This document shows positions 48,601 through 52,825 of a stretch of DNA of 52,825 nt, one piece after another. The translations under genes were made by a program, and so were the position numbers. Source of the DNA: Theristus sp. LFF4_11 (taxonomy: Eukaryota; Nematoda; Chromadorea; Monhysterida; Xyalidae); the NCBI GenBank assembly GCA_030248135.1, contig JASANC010001015.1, forward strand, positions 1 through 52,825, given 5' to 3'. Under the pieces are notes generated by a model. The model was not told the origin of the DNA and ran no database searches. It saw nothing but the letters and a program-made list of their open reading frames with translations. How positions within the stretch are numbered: the stretch's first letter is position 1; every line of letters begins with the position of its first letter.

Positions 48601-51600
48601 GACATTTATTCACGTGTTAAAAAACGCAGATGTTTAGAAACGTGCGAACAAAACGCTTACGTAGGAGCTAGATGGACCAAGATGGACAAAAAACAACGAA
48701 AATATTCTTAGATTGAATCGAACCGTTATCAGCAAAACACCGTACGGCTTCATAATTAAAGGTACATGTACGGTGGAGGTGGTCCTCTTCCTTTTTAACA
48801 CAGGAAAGTAAAAAATGCGAAAACCAATTTGATCCTTTTTCACCTTATAAAAAAGGCTTGGCTTAGGATTAGGATTAGATTTAGGATTAGGAACCTACAA
48901 CGACTTCATTGCAAGCATCATCTGATTGAAAATCAAAAATCGTTTTTTCAAAGTTTTTAAATATAAATACCAATCGCAAAACACTGAACAATCTAAAAAA
49001 CGAACGATGAATTCGTGATCGCCATTGTCAAACAAATAACAAATCATAAAGTGTCCACGTCCTGCGCCGGAGGCGCAGAAAAATTTTGAATCTGGGCGCA
49101 AAATTTCTTGAAAACAATCCTTTGAAATCATCGAAATTTGAGAGAATCAAAAAAGCCGATCGAAACAACCAATTTCTTTGCAACATACCAAATTATTTTG
49201 CGTCATTGACGCACGATTTCGCGTAAAAAACCCTGGATGTCTGTGCAACTCACATTTGCGGAATAAAATGTGTTTACCATCTACATGCGCAGCGCGATTT
49301 CAAATACAAATACATTGCAACCTACTAAAGTACCACGACAGTCAGTCAATTGAAATCTTCGAATTTCATTTTGAAGCAATTTTTACTTCATTTGTAAAAA
49401 TTTTGTCTCTTCCACCTGAGGCGCTGCGCGACATCTGTGAATTAAAATGATTGCTCACAGCGATTTCAGCAGCTCACAACAAAAGCACAACGAGCAGACC
49501 TTAATTTTGACGATAGATGCGCGACATGGGCAATCGATTTCGAAGTAATTTTTCAAATTCATGTGTAAAACTTTTGTCTCTTTCAACTCCGACCGAGGCG
49601 CTGCGCGACGTAACCCCCAGGCCCTGCGCGACGCGCGACGTTTGCCGGTACCGGTACCCCCTAAGTGCCCCCCGTGCACATCTCTGCTTTGAATGGAGTT
49701 CCGTTTTGGTCGGAAAGTGTGGTTTTGGTGTGATGTCGGAAAGCGTGATTTCACCACTCATCACTGTTCACCAGTTGCAGTTCATTCTTGGAAAACTAAT
49801 CGTGGATAGCAGACGGATGGAACCTATGGAGACTGACAATTCATGAAACTCGACTGGAATTCGAACCTACGGAGAGACGATGCGTGCAGGTTTTCCGGGG
49901 CTATGAACAAATGCCGCGCCGAAAGCTATTCCTTCAAAAATACTATTAAGCAGCCCAACCAAGTACAAACGTTCTTCATTCAACTGTTCGCTCGCAGAGT
50001 GGAGGAGTGACGAAATAATATTCAGTCAATCCGCACACATATCGAGGAATAAACGGGCATTCATGAAGCAGTATTTAGTGACTCTTAAAACATACCTGTC
50101 ACACTAAATACTGCTTCATGAATGCCGCTTAATTCAAATTAAAAAAAAACCCACTGCACCACGAACCTGAATCGCGTCATGTTTGCCCAATTGCGCGTTC
50201 CAAATGGCCGCCAGATCACTGGGCGACAGTCGCTGCTTCCTGACAACAGCCATCAAAACTTGCTCGACGTGCGCGACGTACGCCGACTGGTGCAGGTGGT
50301 CCTGTGTGGCGACGAGAAGTTGGGCGTCATTTGAACGTTGCGCTTTGTTTCGTTTGTTTTCGTGTTTTTTTAGTCACAGCCTAACAGTCAGTGCAGTGCA
50401 CTCTGTCTTCAGCACATTGATGCAGCACAGTTACACAACAAACACAGAGATAGAGGCACACATAAAGGTGCATTCATGAAGCAGTATTTAGTGACCGCCT
50501 AGCTTATGTTTTCACACAGCTATGCGTCACTAAATACTGCTTCAAGAATGCCGCTTAAGACAATACAGCAGCGCACTTGCGCTGATATCGTATATTAAAG
50601 CGCGTCTGTGTGCGCAACAACAGGGTGCACCTTAGCAGCATTGTCTTCAGATTGAAGACGACAACTCCAGCTTTTATAAAACACAAACACCACAAACACA
50701 CAAACACTCTTCTGTTTTACTAAGCTCAGAAACCGCCACTGCACCTGAAACAAGGCCGGCACAAGCCCGTGGTTCATCAGCTCGGCGACGTGATCAACGA
50801 CAACGTGCTGGCCGATCTTCAGCTTGTTCTCGATCAACTCCAGCAATTCGTCCGTGCACTGCAGTCGCAGCAGGAACGAGGCCGTTTGGAGAATTCTGAA
50901 TTGGAAATCGAGAATGCTTGGGTTGAATTTTCGACGTGCAAAATCACAGATGGCTTCTTTTCTGCATCTGACGTTGACCAGACCGAAATGCAGAGTAAAT
51001 CAAAATCATGCAGCTCGATTGGTTTGTGTGAGTGTGTGGCTGTCATTTATTGATATGGCGACCGGCTTTACATGGAACAGAAAACGATCCAGTGTAATCC
51101 AGTGGATTGTAGATTTATTCAAAATTGTTGTGGGCCCAAAATGACGTCAACAAAACGCTCGTTACGCGCAGGCGAGTTTTTGTGGTGAGTTCGATTCACC
51201 GTTCCACGTAATTTCTCACGTAAACCGATCACCAGTCCGGTTTTCAAAATGAACGTCCGGTTTTCCGTGTACGACAATCGCATGGTTTCAGAGCACATGA
51301 CGTCATTTCTGTCCGACACATTCGAGAGAAAAAAACCATCCATACTCAACCGACCGCAGCATCACGCGATCATAGAACACCTCGATGCAATGACGCCGTT
51401 CCAGTTCGTTGTCCGGGCAGAACACTCGAATCGACGGACGCAACGTGGTGACGACCCGGAGATACGGGAAGTCGGTGACGCGGTCGCGTTTGAACGCGCT
51501 GGCCGTCAGCGAGTCCGGGTCGGTGTTTATCACTGCGGACATTAAGCTGCTCTGAAAAACGGTTATGTTGGTTTGAATTTTTGTTTTTAAAAACTCGCTG

Positions 51601-52757
51601 AATTTGTAAAGCCGAAATGCCACCGCTTTCATCTTATGCACGCGATGTTGGGCGAAAGCGAAATGCGAAACGTTCTTCATGCAATTCTGGTTGAGTTTCG
51701 TGTACTGATCGGGCTTCTTGGCGACATGAAGCGTCATTGTGTAAATCATTAGCCAATGTTAACCTCATGGCCTGGGAGGTAGCGCATGCGCATTCGATTA
51801 TTGTCTGTGCGTTCGAAGGATCGAACCCCGCCGAGGGGTGTATAGGCACTTAATGACAGAGAAAAGTCGATGGGCGCTCTACTAGACGGCGTTCTGTACG
51901 CTTTTCTGGGTTAGCCCTAGCTAAAAACGTCGCCTAAGATCCACCGTTCGTTCGTTTATAATTACGGTCTTCTTGCCAATCATTGTGCTCCATAGTTGTT
52001 CCAGAGCCGAGGGGTTGGGGGGGCCGATATAGATAGCTGGAGCAAATTTTCCAGATAGATAGATAGCTGGAAAATTTTGGGGGGGGGGGGGGCCGCGGGG
52101 GGGGGCCATGTGACTTTGGGGGGGGGCCGGTCAAAATTTTGAAATTTGATAGTTAGATAGCTAACACGCTAAAAAGCTATAAAAACAGCAAAATAATGCT
52201 AAAAATACACTAAAAATCGAGTATAAACGCAAATTTTACCTAAAATTAGCGAAATTTTTAAGAATTATGAGCAAAAATGGTCAATTTTGGTAAAAAATTG
52301 ACTAATTTTGTGTCTTCGAAGACGAAAATTTTTAGATAGATAGCTGGCTGAGAATTTTTTTTAGATAGATAATAGCTGAGCCGAAAAAACCTGTCTGATA
52401 GAGATAGATTCGAAAATTTTTGGGGGGGGCCGGCCCCCCCCAGGCCCCCCCCTAGAACAACTATGTTGTGCTCTACATTTGCATTTTCAGGGTTGCAGCA
52501 ATTGAAATTTGATTCAAACGTGTCGGACCAAAATTCTTGCACCGACACCAGAAGTTCAGTTTGGTCACGTATTTTTTTTCTTTTGAGGAGTTCAACCGAA
52601 CTAAAACTTCGGTTTTGCTGACCATGCACAGCAGGGAGAACGTGACGTCATTTCAGTCAGACACACTCAGATAAATAGGCGATCGCTTACCCACGCGGGT
52701 CGGACAATATTGGCTACGATGTCATCAGCCAGTAATGGGACGCACATTGTGAACGGT
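18870..52757 (-). CDS. USP9X / fat facets-type ubiquitin carboxyl-terminal hydrolase, 53 exons (5' end outside window)
   Basis: Minus-strand exons 1-53: 52757-52691, 51551-51355, 50895-50745, 50301-50167, 48244-47999, 47593-47525, 47375-47228, 46721-46536, 45875-45673, 45320-45137, 44862-44684, 44292-44194, 43915-43762, 43308-43219, 42498-42313, 42001-41743, 41232-40984, 40594-40343, 40087-39846, 36465-36275, 35856-35707, 35294-35213, 35140-34985, 34752-34457, 33894-33731, 33254-33136, 32904-32830, 32519-32300, 31864-31720, 31267-31094, 30588-30447, 30078-29910, 29500-29399, 28728-28533, 28104-28040, 27621-27446, 26972-26830, 26628-26537, 26028-25890, 25520-25439, 24981-24857, 24521-24366, 24074-24019, 23932-23809, 23501-23390, 22882-22577, 22177-21954, 21658-21449, 21133-21041, 20858-20533, 20217-19931, 19723-19437, 19208-18870. 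The enzyme removes ubiquitin from substrates in the cytoplasm. Identity rests on conserved order over the whole length: RLAEDD-like N region, IAVNRSLGKL, GLKNGGATCYMN, LREQ-like NVREQQDASDF, CPHR, SGHYYSF, NAYILVYER. About 3,000 residues lie here, already longer than the roughly 2,550 of vertebrate USP9X, mainly because of the C-terminal tail. Phases fit at all junctions except 14/15 and 33/34. Confidence 0.92.
19270..19435. mobile_element. MITE, family A, copy 4
   Basis: Left arm CTAAATTATAGGGGAATCAG with TCACGTGATG; right arm CACCAACCAATCAGCGG. It fills most of the intron between exons 52 and 53, and its right end TGGTA overlaps the donor GTACCA of exon 52. Confidence 0.8.
21236..21392 (+). 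mobile_element. tRNA-derived SINE, copy 1
   Basis: The head GGCCTGGGTGGTAGCGCGTT resembles a tRNA box A region and GGGGGATCGAGGCCCG a box B. A body follows with AGGCACTTAATGACAGA and CTGGGTTAGCCCTGGC. Head, body and tail order is the same in the other copies (42101, 46090, 51764; inverted at 29605 and 30166). Confidence 0.85.
21713..21805. mobile_element. MITE, family B, copy 4
   Basis: GCGCATTCATGTTGCAG on the left, CTGCTTCATGAATGCGCC on the right, in the intron between exons 47 and 48. Confidence 0.85.
21954..24521 (-). CDS. Deubiquitinase exons 42-47: conserved C-terminal helical region and acidic insert
   Basis: Exon 42: TALLLACGVHHAFMKFMVDS and SLLNVVARLVVAS. Exon 43 is 56 bp (NLPPILDDCCTDYLYGSD). 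Exons 44 and 45 encode helices (FVSWLHLANFAFTYTVFYS; AKQCLTLIADACAVADRW). Exon 46 is a 101-codon acidic, Ser/Ala-rich insert (NDDHDDDDLYGDAG). Exon 47: RHQYVICKYLALAIERPEVL then YTDMVNWLVNAMHE, matching KRAYQCIKCMVALFSSCP and TWAVEWLGDEL. Exon 47 may start at 22177 or 22162. Confidence 0.85.
22372..22560. mobile_element. Inverted-repeat element, family I, copy 2
   Basis: AATCTGCGACTGAGTGCG at the left, GCGCATTGAGTCTCAGAATA at the right. It reaches within 17 bp of the exon 46 donor. Confidence 0.7.
23154..23251. mobile_element. MITE, family B, copy 5
   Basis: GATATTTAGTGACCGCGTAG on the left and TTTCATGAATGCGCCTTAA on the right, next to a hAT-type element. Confidence 0.8.
23267..23377. mobile_element. 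Short hAT-type element with 8 bp target duplication
   Basis: A 111 bp element, ends TAGGGATGGAAAA and TTCCGTGCCATCCCCA. It is flanked by exact CATGAAGC copies at 23259-23266 and 23378-23385. An 8 bp duplication and TAGGGATG-type ends are hallmarks of hAT elements. The interior holds an AAAACCG-rich palindrome. The element ends 12 bp from the donor of exon 45. Confidence 0.85.
24540..24620. repeat. Family F fragment, copy 3
   Basis: Contains GACCGTAAA, GGTTCCTCCCACAAG and TGTCACACGGCGGGAAA, matching parts of the element at 10150-10415. Confidence 0.55.
24857..26972 (-). CDS. Deubiquitinase exons 37-41: region after the catalytic domain
   Basis: Exon 37: NTSFVHDQQQYTREFFDFV (family: NVQFMHNRMQYSMEYFQFM). 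Exon 38: YQMLIRCLFTSGFRTR (family: AARFLFTTGFHTK). Exon 39: GQASQWAKALTQPML and AISEHLLEAPEQ (SASDWYDALCILL, FSEYLLECP). Exon 40: VRVVFARVLTLLIQRC (VRGAFAKLIVFIAHF). Exon 41: VSERIVRYLVDLAIENQYSF. All phases agree. Confidence 0.9.
25200..25314. mobile_element. MITE, family A, copy 5
   Basis: Left TACAGTCGAACTTTGTAGGC with GCTGATTGGTTGGTGATCAC, right GATCACCAACCAATCAGC. The right end is mutated. Confidence 0.8.
25600..25820. repeat. Degraded family A sequences
   Basis: ATTACGAGTTCGACTGT near 25630-25646 is a solo right end. A separate palindrome at about 25688-25803 has GCATGATTGGTTACTTGCTG and GCAGCAACCAATCAGCC as arms. Confidence 0.6.
26360..26448. mobile_element. MITE, family B, copy 6
   Basis: GGGCCATTCATGACGTAG on the left and CTGTTCATGAATGCCC on the right; loop GTGTTAAAACATAGC. 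Confidence 0.85.
27169..27409. mobile_element. MITE, family C, copy 3 (inverted)
   Basis: TTTATTCAAACGTGTCGCGG at the left and GACACGTTTGAAAAAATAGG at the right. Both CRE palindromes are intact (27205-27212, 27367-27374). It lies 36 bp downstream of exon 36. Confidence 0.88.
27446..28104 (-). CDS. Deubiquitinase exons 35-36: end of the catalytic domain
   Basis: Exon 35 is only 65 bp (LRDECFGEDDDGGNSYG; family: NQCFGGEYMG). Exon 36: PMYHRRNARNAYILVYERAH, matching RRQKRWWNAYILFYERMD. The segment between them is shorter than in USP9X, lacking the EVFDHMMKRM helix. Exon 36 ends at CCA|GTACGT, 37 bp from a CRE-family MITE. Confidence 0.9.
27686..27760. repeat. Dispersed repeat (family K), copy 1
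   Basis: GCTTCTACACAGCGTCCACA, then GGTCGGCAAAATTGCGTCAC. Related copies are at 32086-32165 and 35583-35665. Confidence 0.55.
28177..28283. mobile_element. MITE, family A, copy 6 (variant)
   Basis: ATATGCAACTAGCTGATTGG and a second GCTGATTGGTTGGTCATCAC in direct orientation, then GTTGCATATATT and GGACTGTA. Intron between exons 34 and 35. Confidence 0.7.
28358..28446. mobile_element. MITE, family E, half copy
   Basis: TATGCAATAACACGAGACC and GTATGAACGGGCCTTAACG match the right half of the full copies. Confidence 0.75.
28533..28728 (-). CDS. Deubiquitinase exon 34: catalytic His/Asp box
   Basis: STKYKLRGVVVHSGCALSGH then YYSFI and WYRYDDTVVSECEF. The catalytic His of SGHYYSF is at 28632-28634 and the Asp of WYRYDD is at about 28572-28574. 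Together with exon 26 the Cys-His-Asp triad is complete, so activity is expected. Confidence 0.95.
28759..28950 (-). mobile_element. Inverted-repeat element, family I, copy 3
   Basis: ATTTTGGTGCCGCGTCTCC to CGCATTGAGTCGCAGG, with GGCAATTCAAAATTGGCAAA inside. Inverted relative to the other two copies. Confidence 0.65.
29399..30078 (-). CDS. Deubiquitinase exons 32-33: core beta segment and Ser-rich linker
   Basis: Exon 32: VDAVKRLTIKRLPEVLVFTE then RRFEYDFDRGQPVKHNNYFE and FPLALDMQPYT. The usual QLKRF motif of USP enzymes is replaced by FTERRF. Exon 33 is a Ser-rich linker (DSDESTSSSSMSN). Its 3' end is uncertain (29399 with GTGTCG is one choice), because no good donor gives the phase needed by exon 34. 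Confidence 0.82.
29605..29793 (-). mobile_element. tRNA-derived SINE, inverted copy
   Basis: Reads on the minus strand from GCCTGGTGGTAGTGCGTTAG through GGGGGATCGAGCCCCGCC to AAACATCGCCTAAAAATCCC. Both promoter boxes are well kept. Intron between exons 32 and 33. Confidence 0.88.
30166..30342 (-). mobile_element. tRNA-derived SINE, inverted copy
   Basis: Minus strand GGCCTGCTGGTAGCGCGTTA, GGGGGATCGAGCTCCG, CTGGGTTAGCCCTGGC, then (CAA)n. Intron between exons 31 and 32. Confidence 0.85.
30447..30588 (-). CDS. Deubiquitinase exon 31: zinc-finger second half
   Basis: EEPFFTINLDVRSHNNLLDS then NDNAYHCQTCDKK, giving the second CxxC of the finger. Matches ANAYHCEKCNKK in the family. Phase 2 in, phase 0 out (GTTCGT). 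Confidence 0.93.
31094..31864 (-). CDS. Deubiquitinase exons 29-30: QQD box and first half of the zinc finger
   Basis: Exon 29: VRCFQLIFANLLASQLQFYA (family: [20 protein letters not shown]). Exon 30: QRINVREQQDASDFLLNVID and KALGVQPIFERLMRG, then CSDEKICRTCPHR with the first CxxC. This matches [20 protein letters not shown] and KICQGCPHR. Confidence 0.92.
32086..32165. repeat. Dispersed repeat (family K), copy 2
   Basis: CTCCTACACAGCGTGTCCGC, CGGCCAAATTGCGTCACTAC, then a GATGAACGACAA end. Confidence 0.55.
32300..32904 (-). CDS. Deubiquitinase exons 27-28: after the Cys box, with a Thr/Ser-rich insert
   Basis: Exon 27 reads LFMLDSIRSAVLKAPADLQD, the equivalent of LYMIPSIRNGIL. Exon 28 encodes a run of Thr and Ser, then VQYPLVELNRATRSPDLGID and a disordered Gly/Asn stretch. 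It occupies the place of the acidic loop in USP9X. The Thr run comes from an ACG/ACA repeat that may vary in length between individuals. Confidence 0.85.
32551..32700. mobile_element. MITE, family A, copy 7 (intact ends)
   Basis: Exactly TACAGTCTAATTCTAG at the left and AGAGTTCGACTGTA at the right, with AACTAGCTGATTGGTTGATG and ACCAACCAATCAGCTAGTTG in the arms and CACGTG near 32649. Intron between exons 27 and 28. Confidence 0.88.
33136..33254 (-). CDS. Deubiquitinase exon 26: catalytic Cys box
   Basis: Starts ALTPNEWDFQP and contains YVGLKNGGATCYMNAIIQQ. The nucleophile Cys is encoded at 33160-33162. The spacing and flanking residues match the USP9X form of the Cys box (GLKNAGATCYMNSVIQQL). 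Ends with CAG|GTGATT, phase 0. Confidence 0.95.
33731..33894 (-). CDS. Deubiquitinase exon 25: helix before the catalytic domain
   Basis: YRTLVEMSAGCAQHANWLTD and VLTAAYF correspond to the [20 protein letters not shown] and LTEMYY stretch just before the USP9X catalytic domain. Clean TCTCTCCAG acceptor; ends in phase 1. Confidence 0.85.
34218..34425. mobile_element. MITE, family E, copy 2
   Basis: AAGGCCCGTTCATACTGACG to GTATGAACGGGCCTT. It ends about 20-30 bp from the donor of exon 24. Confidence 0.85.
34457..36465 (-). CDS. Deubiquitinase exons 20-24: region before the catalytic domain
   Basis: Exon 20 (ISIVDVLMLSLSAVVLHTQ), 21 (ELLTRWLSADTAQQMLRAA), 22 (EVQLILLLGDETRRLQTLL) and 23 (LQIRLTVLLCIAHRSNSTRL) form a run of predicted helices. 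Exon 24 starts LILFECLTPTARELY, matching the FITLLFTVLGSTARE stretch of USP9X, then has a long Asn/Ala-rich insert absent from the vertebrate protein. Exon 24 ends at 34457 (GTGCGT) or 34445 (GTTGGA); both keep phase. A segment of roughly 70 residues found next in USP9X appears to be absent or undetected before exon 25. Confidence 0.78.
35402..35469 (+). repeat. SINE 3' fragment
   Basis: Matches only the SINE tail half: GCGCTTCTCTGGGTTTGC, GGCTGAAAACATCGC. Confidence 0.7.
35583..35665. repeat. Dispersed repeat (family K), copy 3
   Basis: GCTTTTACACAGCGTCCGCA, CACTACCTTTCCCACC, GGGCGATGAACGACAA. Confidence 0.55.
37061..39553. mobile_element. 2.5 kb fold-back element with tandem-repeat arms
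   Basis: Outer inverted ends AGGCACAGTTTTTGAAAA (37061) and TTTTCAAAAACTGTGCCT (to 39553). The main arms, about 37556-38378 and 38876-39535, are inverted copies of each other: GGAGCAACGGAGACAAAAAC against its complement outside, GGGGCCACCTCAGGTG against CACCTGAGGTGGCCCC inside. Each arm is built of tandem units of 172-176 bp, each carrying ACAACTTTCA and a CCGTAA motif (left-arm anchors at 37774, 37946, 38119, 38295). The central 0.5 kb is AT-rich with no transposase. The left arm has about 470 bp (37080-37552) that the right arm lacks. It lies in the 3.4 kb intron between exons 19 and 20. Confidence 0.85.
39846..41232 (-). CDS. Deubiquitinase exons 17-19: helical region before the catalytic domain
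   Basis: Exon 17 (APALYELLEKIADRSLE) probably starts at 41232 and ends at 40984 (GTCCTA donor) or 40961 (GTAGCG). Exon 18 contains FIHSLCRAIEQSRSPIVRAA and LRALLLLEIFC. Exon 19 contains KKYEVDDDELAGDIF and ALHYIVRQIVLE and ends at a strong GTGAGT donor. A degraded SINE tail of (CAA)n lies directly before the exon 18 acceptor. Confidence 0.75.
40608..40664 (-). repeat. SINE 3' fragment ending at a splice acceptor
   Basis: On the minus strand TTCTCTGGGTTAGCCCTGGC then AAAAACATCGTCTAAAAGTC and a (CAA)n tail. The tail runs straight into the acceptor of exon 18 (CAACAACAG or GCTCAAG). Confidence 0.75.
41247..41483. mobile_element. MITE, family A, copy 8, expanded by a CCAAT-box array
   Basis: Begins TACAGTCTATCTGG and ends GATAGACTGTA. 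The interior is six tandem units of 30-31 bp rather than one hairpin. It lies in the intron between exons 16 and 17, about 15 bp from the exon 17 acceptor. Confidence 0.85.
41289..41469 (+). repeat. Tandem array of six CCAAT-box units
   Basis: Each unit contains ACCAACCAATCAGC followed by CTGAGAACTGC; units start at about 41289, 41320, 41350, 41380, 41410 and 41440. ACCAATCAG agrees with the known NF-Y binding consensus. All six have the same orientation. Confidence 0.92.
41576..41664. mobile_element. MITE, family B, copy 7
   Basis: TTAAAGCGCATTAATGAATG on the left, CATGAATGCCCC on the right. The right arm has a short deletion. Confidence 0.8.
41743..43915 (-). CDS. Deubiquitinase exons 13-16: region before the UBL-like segment and acidic linker
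   Basis: Exon 13 begins VLSALLVYIETHD and RHRLPLYRAAVGESIRLRV, matching VLTVLREYI and RTILPMSRAFRGKHLSFVV. Two donors are possible for exon 13: 43762 (GTGGGC) or 43805 (GTGATG). The first gives exon 14 the frame SMWNNNTTTGGASPSIRGY, but then exon 15 is out of phase; the second keeps exon 15 in phase with a less natural exon 14. Exon 15 has STVITRMDLWLDD, a weak match to the UBL-like segment. Exon 16 is Gly-rich then acidic (WDESSDEDSSRSSP), followed by a QQQQQ run. Confidence 0.78.
42101..42287 (+). mobile_element. tRNA-derived SINE, best full copy
   Basis: Box A-like GGTGGTAGTGCGTTAG at 42108-42123 and box B-like GGGGGATCGAGCCCC at 42142-42156. The body has GAGGGGTGTATAAACACTT and AATGGCGTTCTGTACGC; the 3' end has AAAAACATCGCCTAAAA and a (CAA)n tail. 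About 187 bp, in the intron between exons 15 and 16. Confidence 0.9.
43598..43645 (+). repeat. Dispersed repeat (family J), copy 2
   Basis: Diverged match to 13490-13545, same orientation. Confidence 0.4.
44194..45875 (-). CDS. Deubiquitinase exons 9-12: conserved middle region
   Basis: Exon 9: HLQERLDTVRYVLTEGEFYI, equivalent to VQERLNFLRFLLKDGQLWL. Exon 10: GDVDRDIGFVFFESLFQ and YSGMRCFNEAM (family: NGMKCFERFF). Exon 11: AVNRSLGKLKSYRRN and GFDHLWNIIVDG (family: AVNCREGKL, GLDYLWRVV). Exon 12: VVFNECVNRLNAYS. Donors and phases agree through all four. Confidence 0.88.
44552..44592 (+). repeat. SINE 3' fragment
   Basis: TTGGTTAGCCCCAGCC and CTTCGCCTAAATAACA match the SINE tail. Confidence 0.55.
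46090..46235 (+). mobile_element. tRNA-derived SINE, copy 3
   Basis: GGAGGATCGAGCCCCACC, GGGTGTATAGGCACTAC, CTGGGTTAGCCCCGAC and AAACATCGCCTAAATCACTG. A duplicate of the last motif at 46325-46348 suggests a second truncated insertion. Confidence 0.82.
46371..46523. mobile_element. MITE, family C, copy 4 (internally deleted)
   Basis: AATGACCTATTTTTAAACGT and TGACGTCA at the left; ends ACATTTTTCCACAATA. About 80 bp of the right arm is missing, including its CRE. It abuts the exon 8 donor. Confidence 0.8.
46536..48244 (-). CDS. Deubiquitinase exons 5-8: N-terminal helical region continued
   Basis: Exon 5 carries NVHSLVAKLGRHLTVSDLE and TTLLWQLVNAPDVPVTE, clearly matching the VHDLLAKLAW and LLWNLAHSDDVPV stretches of USP9X. 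Exon 6 is 69 bp (TELALTYHARILGLNSDP). Exon 7 reads AIVEWAKRAARAIDD. Exon 8 has an Ala/Gln-rich insert before RRLDSENLVNRLCESLKMFM, the counterpart of VTLVAENLATYM. Confidence 0.85.
48386..48421 (+). repeat. Duplicated 35 bp segment, copy 1
   Basis: ACATGCGCAGCGCGATTTCA and AATACAAATACATT recur at 49283-49318. Both lie in the 1.9 kb intron between exons 4 and 5, which also has repeated GAGGCGCTGCGCGAC motifs (near 49408 and 49594). Confidence 0.7.
48863..48893 (+). repeat. Short telomere-like hexamer array
   Basis: CTTAGGATTAGGATTAGATT followed by TAGGATTAGGA: about five imperfect TTAGGA units. Confidence 0.6.
49283..49318 (+). repeat. Duplicated 35 bp segment, copy 2
   Basis: Near-identical to 48386-48421. 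Confidence 0.7.
50050..50132. mobile_element. MITE, family B, copy 8
   Basis: ACGGGCATTCATGAAGCAG on the left, CTGCTTCATGAATGCCGC on the right; shortened loop. Confidence 0.88.
50167..52757 (-). CDS. Deubiquitinase exons 1-4: N-terminal helical region
   Basis: The first exon seen reads PFTMCVPLLADDIVANI; its upstream neighbours are outside the window. Exon 2 ends at 51355 if the weak donor GTCGGT is used, which is the choice that keeps phase; GTTGAG at 51350 would break it. Exon 3 reads LQTASFLLRLQCTDELLELI. Exon 4 ends LAAIWNAQLGKHDAIQ, matching the IWxAQxGKHEAI segment that I recall from USP9X. Alpha-helical repeats are likely. Confidence 0.8.
50464..50559. mobile_element. MITE, family B, copy 9
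   Basis: AAAGGTGCATTCATGAAGC on the left, GCTTCAAGAATGCCGCTTAA on the right. Intron between exons 3 and 4. Confidence 0.88.
51104..51336. mobile_element. MITE, family C, copy 5 (diverged)
   Basis: TTGTAGATTTATTCAAAATTG at the left is mutated; AAAATGACGTCAACAAAACG and ACATGACGTCATTTCTGTCC keep both CREs. It lies 19 bp from the exon 2 donor. Confidence 0.8.
51764..51938 (+). mobile_element. tRNA-derived SINE, copy 4
   Basis: ATGGCCTGGGAGGTAGCGCA, GAAGGATCGAACCCCGCC, GGGTGTATAGGCACTTAATG, AAAAACGTCGCCTAAG. The box B-like part (GATCGAACCCC) is close to the tRNA consensus. Confidence 0.85.
51991..52465. mobile_element. hAT-type non-autonomous element with 8 bp target duplication
   Basis: A 475 bp element with ends CATAGTTGTTCCAG and CTAGAACAACTATG. 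It is flanked by exact TTGTGCTC at 51983-51990 and 52466-52473. Inside the ends are runs of 7-14 G on one side and C on the other, and GATAGATAGCTGG repeats. No transposase frame. Intron between exons 1 and 2. Confidence 0.88.
52510..52679. mobile_element. MITE, family C, copy 6 (degraded)
   Basis: GATTCAAACGTGTCGGACCA at the left; GTGACGTCATTTCAGTCAGA and a decayed end at the right. One CRE is kept. Confidence 0.65.
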
Positions 52758-52825
52758 CTGAAAAAAAACAATCAAAAACTCCGAAATGAAAAATTGCGAA
52801 AGGTTGCCACGGAGACGTGAAACCG

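Overview
The window is eukaryotic nuclear DNA from an invertebrate animal. Genes are split into many small exons with GT-AG introns, codon use is not biased, and intergenic and intronic DNA is packed with short inverted-repeat transposons and tRNA-derived SINEs. The receptor ends its seventh helix with a LRLPIY-type motif that I associate with nematode peptide receptors. A nematode is therefore a reasonable guess, but it is only an inference.

Layout. (1) 2-397, plus strand: the 3' end of a gene for an Asn/Gln-rich protein whose start lies outside the window. (2) 1478-5776, minus strand: a complete four-exon gene for a rhodopsin-like seven-transmembrane receptor; reading phases agree at all three introns. 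(3) About 5.8-18.8 kb: 13 kb with no convincing gene, made of MITEs, a mariner-type element with long terminal inverted repeats, a G-rich inverted-repeat element, two small open frames and one broken frame. (4) 18870-52757, minus strand: one very large gene running off the right edge. I reconstructed 53 exons, about 9.0 kb of coding sequence (about 3,000 residues). It encodes a deubiquitinase of the USP9X / fat facets family: a long helical N-terminal region, the USP catalytic domain (Cys box at exon 26, zinc finger at exons 30-31, His box at exon 34), a conserved C-terminal helical region and a long low-complexity acidic/Gln/Asn tail with a PPSY motif.

The introns of the deubiquitinase gene hold most of the repeats. 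At least nine repeat families recur in the window. Several carry what look like transcription-factor sites in their inverted ends: CCAAT boxes with CACGTG E-boxes in one family and TGACGTCA (CRE) in another. One copy contains six CCAAT boxes in a row at 30-31 bp spacing. The 36.5-39.8 kb intron contains a 2.5 kb fold-back element whose arms are made of about 175 bp tandem repeats. Two hAT-type elements have exact 8 bp target duplications. Several elements sit within a few bases of splice sites, and the CCAAT-box core also occurs inside two coding exons.

Limits: exon ends come from splice motifs, reading phase and remembered family similarity, not from transcripts. Two junctions (exon 14/15 and exon 33/34) do not agree in phase, so a small exon may be missing or an end may be wrong there. 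I found no rRNA, tRNA gene, CRISPR array or intact transposase.
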